Shown here in pieces: positions 61,758 through 64,000 of a stretch of DNA of 64,000 bases; position 1 is the first letter of the stretch, and the number at the start of each line of letters is the position of its first letter. Source of the stretch: Balanoglossus misakiensis (taxonomy: Eukaryota; Hemichordata); contig CM082585.2 in NCBI GenBank assembly GCA_040954595.2, positions 12,462,001-12,526,000 of the forward strand, written 5' to 3'. The notes below the pieces were generated by a model. The model saw only the letters and a list, made by a program, of their open reading frames with translations. It ran no database searches and had not been told where the DNA came from. A program made the position numbers and the translations under genes.

Positions 61758-63515
61758 ATGGCGGAGTCCGAAGGGGTGCCAGTGAGCGTCCGAATTTTAG
61801 AAAGTTTACGGATCAAAATAGGTAAGGTTTGAAACCAGAGACATGAACTAACACAATTCATAATAGTTTATGTTGAAAAATGGCCATGACTTGAGTTATT
61901 TTGAATTTTTTTTTCGTAAAGTTGTCGTTTGTAGGTCAATATTGTGATGATTTCCTCGTGTGATAAAATGTCGTTCATCGTTCCTTGTGTTTGGAAGCTG
62001 TCAAAAGCACGTCGCGCCGTTTACGTCCGAGTCATGACCATATTGCTAAGTATGGCTGGATTTTCTGGCTAAACTTTGTTAATGTCTAACCAACCGGTTT
62101 GGTGTGATATTTTGTGTCGGTCGCTATTTACGCTAAAATCGAAAATGTTTCACCAACTTAACCATTCACCCTAGAGGAGAAGAACCTATATTGACAGGAT
62201 TACGTATACGGTACGTCCATGCATGATGTAGTAGTACCAACTCTTGAAGTTGGAAAAATAAACAACGTAAAACATGGCACGTATCATTTAATAACAGTGA
62301 CCTTGTTTTTGCAAACTTATTAGCATTTTCTTAATGTAACTTTAACATAGTGGGTCAATGTTTTATTCGAATGTCTTTGCAGCTTTATTTCATAGCTGCA
62401 TTTGGCAAACTATAACATCTATTTTTCTCACACTACTGGCATGCTTGGAGTGTGAGAACAGAGTGTGAGAACAAATTGTTCTCACACTCTCACTGAATCG
62501 AAAGCTGTATATGACGCGAGCGCTGATTGGTTGAAAAAGCCTTCATTTGCAAACGCGCACTAAATGTTATCCAATGGCGCGATGTGTATTACAGGGACAG
62601 AGACTACAACATGCCCAGACGACAGTTCCGGAGTCATTTATTCAATGTTTTTTAACAAATTTGGCTAATTTGTGACCGTGTGAGAAAAATAATCTCACAC
62701 ACCAAGGACCTGGGATCATATTTCTCACACTCGACGGGGATATTCTGTCCCACACTCGCCTGCGGCTCGCGTGGGACAGAAAATCCCCAACTCGTGTGAG
62801 AAATATGATCCCAGGTCCTTGGGAGTGTGAGATTCTATTAGTCTTGTTCATGCCTGATGCAGTTACATGGGTGCTACAGGGCGGAAATTTGGATGGGTTG
62901 AGTTGTGCGGTTGGTCTGTGTAACTGGTTGAATGCAATATACACATACTGTAACAGACATGTTGTGTGCTAAAAAATAGAAAATACATTAAGTACATTTT
63001 GTATTCATGGCACCACTTTCATTACAACCAGGGTTGAGCTATTATCCACTAGCCCGAGCTCATGGGTCAGTAGATTTTATGACTGAGGTAGCCTGTAGCT
63101 TTTTTTTCTCTCTGAATAGCTTGACCACAGTAAGACTTGCCTGACATATAGACAAACCAGTTGTTTGGGGTACAGGTAAGCTGAAAAAATAGCTGGAAAA
63201 ATTTCAGAAGTGTGGAATCTTGATCCAAGGGCAGAGCTCAATGTTGGAGTGGGAAAGATGGTCGAATTCCTTTGGGAGAAGAGTAGCTGGATGGGAAAGG
63301 CAGACACTGGCATTGAACTGATAGGCTAGGCCGGGCTGGTTGACCATTATAGTTACTAGACATTGGACTATAATAATATTTATCATATTGCATTAATTTT
63401 CAGGAGAAGTCAAAAACTTAGGTGGACCTAGTGGTGGTAGTAAAGATTCATTTTGTTCTGTCAAGTTAGACCAGGAAGAGATTTATCGTACTGCAGTTCA
63501 AGAGAAAACAAACAA
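61758..63515 (+). CDS. RASA2/RASA3-type GAP1 RasGAP, first two coding exons (continues past the window)
   Basis: GAP1-family proteins switch off Ras at the plasma membrane. They have two C2 domains, a RasGAP domain, and a PH-Btk module. Only the N-terminus is here. Exons are 61758-61821 (phase 1) and 63404-63515 (phase 2), followed by a donor. They give 58 complete codons and 2 nt of the next. The protein starts MAESEGVPVSVRILESLRIK, then GEVKNL, and reaches the first C2 domain with SVKLDQEEIYRT. That aligns with GEAKNL and NLDQEEVFRT / NLDQEEVYRT in human RASA3 / RASA2. RASA2 seems slightly closer at VR-LQSLR and QEEVYRT, but too little is present to choose. The frame is open upstream into the foldback element; this ATG is preferred because it fits the family N-terminus. 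Confidence 0.85.
62424..62834. repeat. Cluster of GTGTGAGAA hairpins
   Basis: GAGTGTGAGAAC (62461-62472) pairs with GTTCTCACACTC (62478-62489); another direct copy lies at 62449-62460. Further on, 62691-62756 and 62764-62834 form a long imperfect hairpin whose arms include GGACCTGGGATCATATTTCT and its complement, ending in AATCTCACAC and GTGTGAGATT. It looks like one or two decayed inverted-repeat elements inside RasGAP intron 1. Confidence 0.75.
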
Positions 63516-64000
63516 GTAAGTTGAATGTGATTCAAACAAATATGTTTATCCTTGATGAGATCAACTTTAGAATGTTTTTGTTTCCCTCCCCCCCCCCCCC
63601 CCCCAAAAAAAAGATCACGATTCACCTATAGAAAATGTCCACAGGAAAGCACTAAGCAATACTGCATTGAATTGCATATAGATTATCAACGGTGTCACCA
63701 TCTCATTAATTAAGTTAACTGTTATTCACGAATTGATTAAATGTTCTGCCAAAGAGGGAAGTATCTGTGAATTTTGACCTTTTTTTTTCATTTTTGTTCT
63801 GTGTATTCTACTAAATAGCAACAGATTGTTGCCTATTTCAGGTTACATCATGAAGTACTATTAAACATTATAGTTTTCATTTGAAGAACTAATATAACAT
63901 AGGAAGTGATGAGGAACTTGGAAACTTTTCCATAATAATTGTATTATTTGTACTTCTGCACCATTACTATGTGAACAATGACATTAATATATTTGATTTA
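63516..64000. other. Start of RasGAP intron 2
   Basis: No further exon of the RasGAP gene is visible before the window ends. Confidence 0.5.
63588..63612. repeat. Poly-C / poly-A tract
   Basis: Seventeen C followed by eight A, preceded by TTTCCCT. Simple sequence, prone to length polymorphism. Confidence 0.9.

Noticed and set aside
61073-61832. Mirror-image open frames (RCLGLRCSPSPTAMEP...) on both strands
   Set aside because: These are the two inverted arms of the foldback element, not a gene; no transposase motif is present.
1-64000. CRISPR arrays, rRNA genes, prokaryotic operons
   Set aside because: None seen; all recognised genes are spliced metazoan genes and no regular spacer-repeat pattern exists.

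Overview
This is a stretch of animal nuclear genome. The genes have many short exons, GT-AG introns of roughly 100 bp to a few kb, AATAAA polyadenylation signals, and metazoan-specific families. By eye the sequence is AT-rich (about 60% or more), with compact genes and many small foldback or inverted-repeat elements. This fits a marine invertebrate. A hemichordate or cephalochordate is plausible, but the species cannot be determined from sequence alone. I built the gene models by hand from splice sites, reading-frame phase and recalled family motifs. Every model given confidence above 0.8 keeps its frame across all exon junctions.

Layout, left to right: (1) 1-3.1 kb, non-coding with a local direct duplication. 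(2) 3.2-10.1 kb (+), WDR44, a Rab11-binding WD40 protein, in 18 exons. (3) 12.0-12.4 kb (-), COPS9, the small COP9 signalosome subunit, in 3 exons. It is head-to-head with (4) 12.9-17.5 kb (+), a two-domain LAMP1/2-type lysosomal glycoprotein in 8 exons. (5) 20.5-22.5 kb (+), a second LAMP with a single lumenal domain, in 5 exons. (6) 23.4-24.3 kb (-), a doubtful small unknown gene. (7) 26.1-37.3 kb (+), a 21-exon type I receptor with three YWTD beta-propellers, two EGF modules and one sushi/CCP module, but no LDL-receptor class A repeats. (8) 37.3-45.2 kb, long 3' UTR or intergenic DNA with simple repeats and a recurring hairpin-like motif. (9) 45.2-49.5 kb (-), NALF/FAM155, the NALCN auxiliary factor, in 3 exons. 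(10) 51.7-55.8 kb (-), WRAP53/TCAB1, in 10 coding exons plus a possible extra first exon. (11) 58.4-60.3 kb (+), an ASMT-like O-methyltransferase in 5 exons. (12) 61.8 kb to the window end (+), the first two exons of a RASA2/RASA3-type RasGAP.

The genes do not form one pathway. Several act in the endolysosomal system (WDR44, two LAMPs, and a receptor with a possible endocytic tail), but this may be chance. The human homologues of WDR44 and LAMP2 both lie at Xq24, those of LAMP1 and RASA3 at 13q34, and NALF1 at 13q33. The window therefore looks like an ancestral linkage block whose duplicates sit on human X and 13.

The most notable structures are four: the unusual YWTD/CCP receptor with an RPVY variant of the NPVY endocytic motif; the tandem two-domain and one-domain LAMP pair; a 590-bp foldback element at 61.1-61.7 kb with 269-bp near-identical arms and a 9-bp target duplication; and a 36-bp perfect-arm hairpin inside a small inverted-repeat element at 56.7-56.9 kb.
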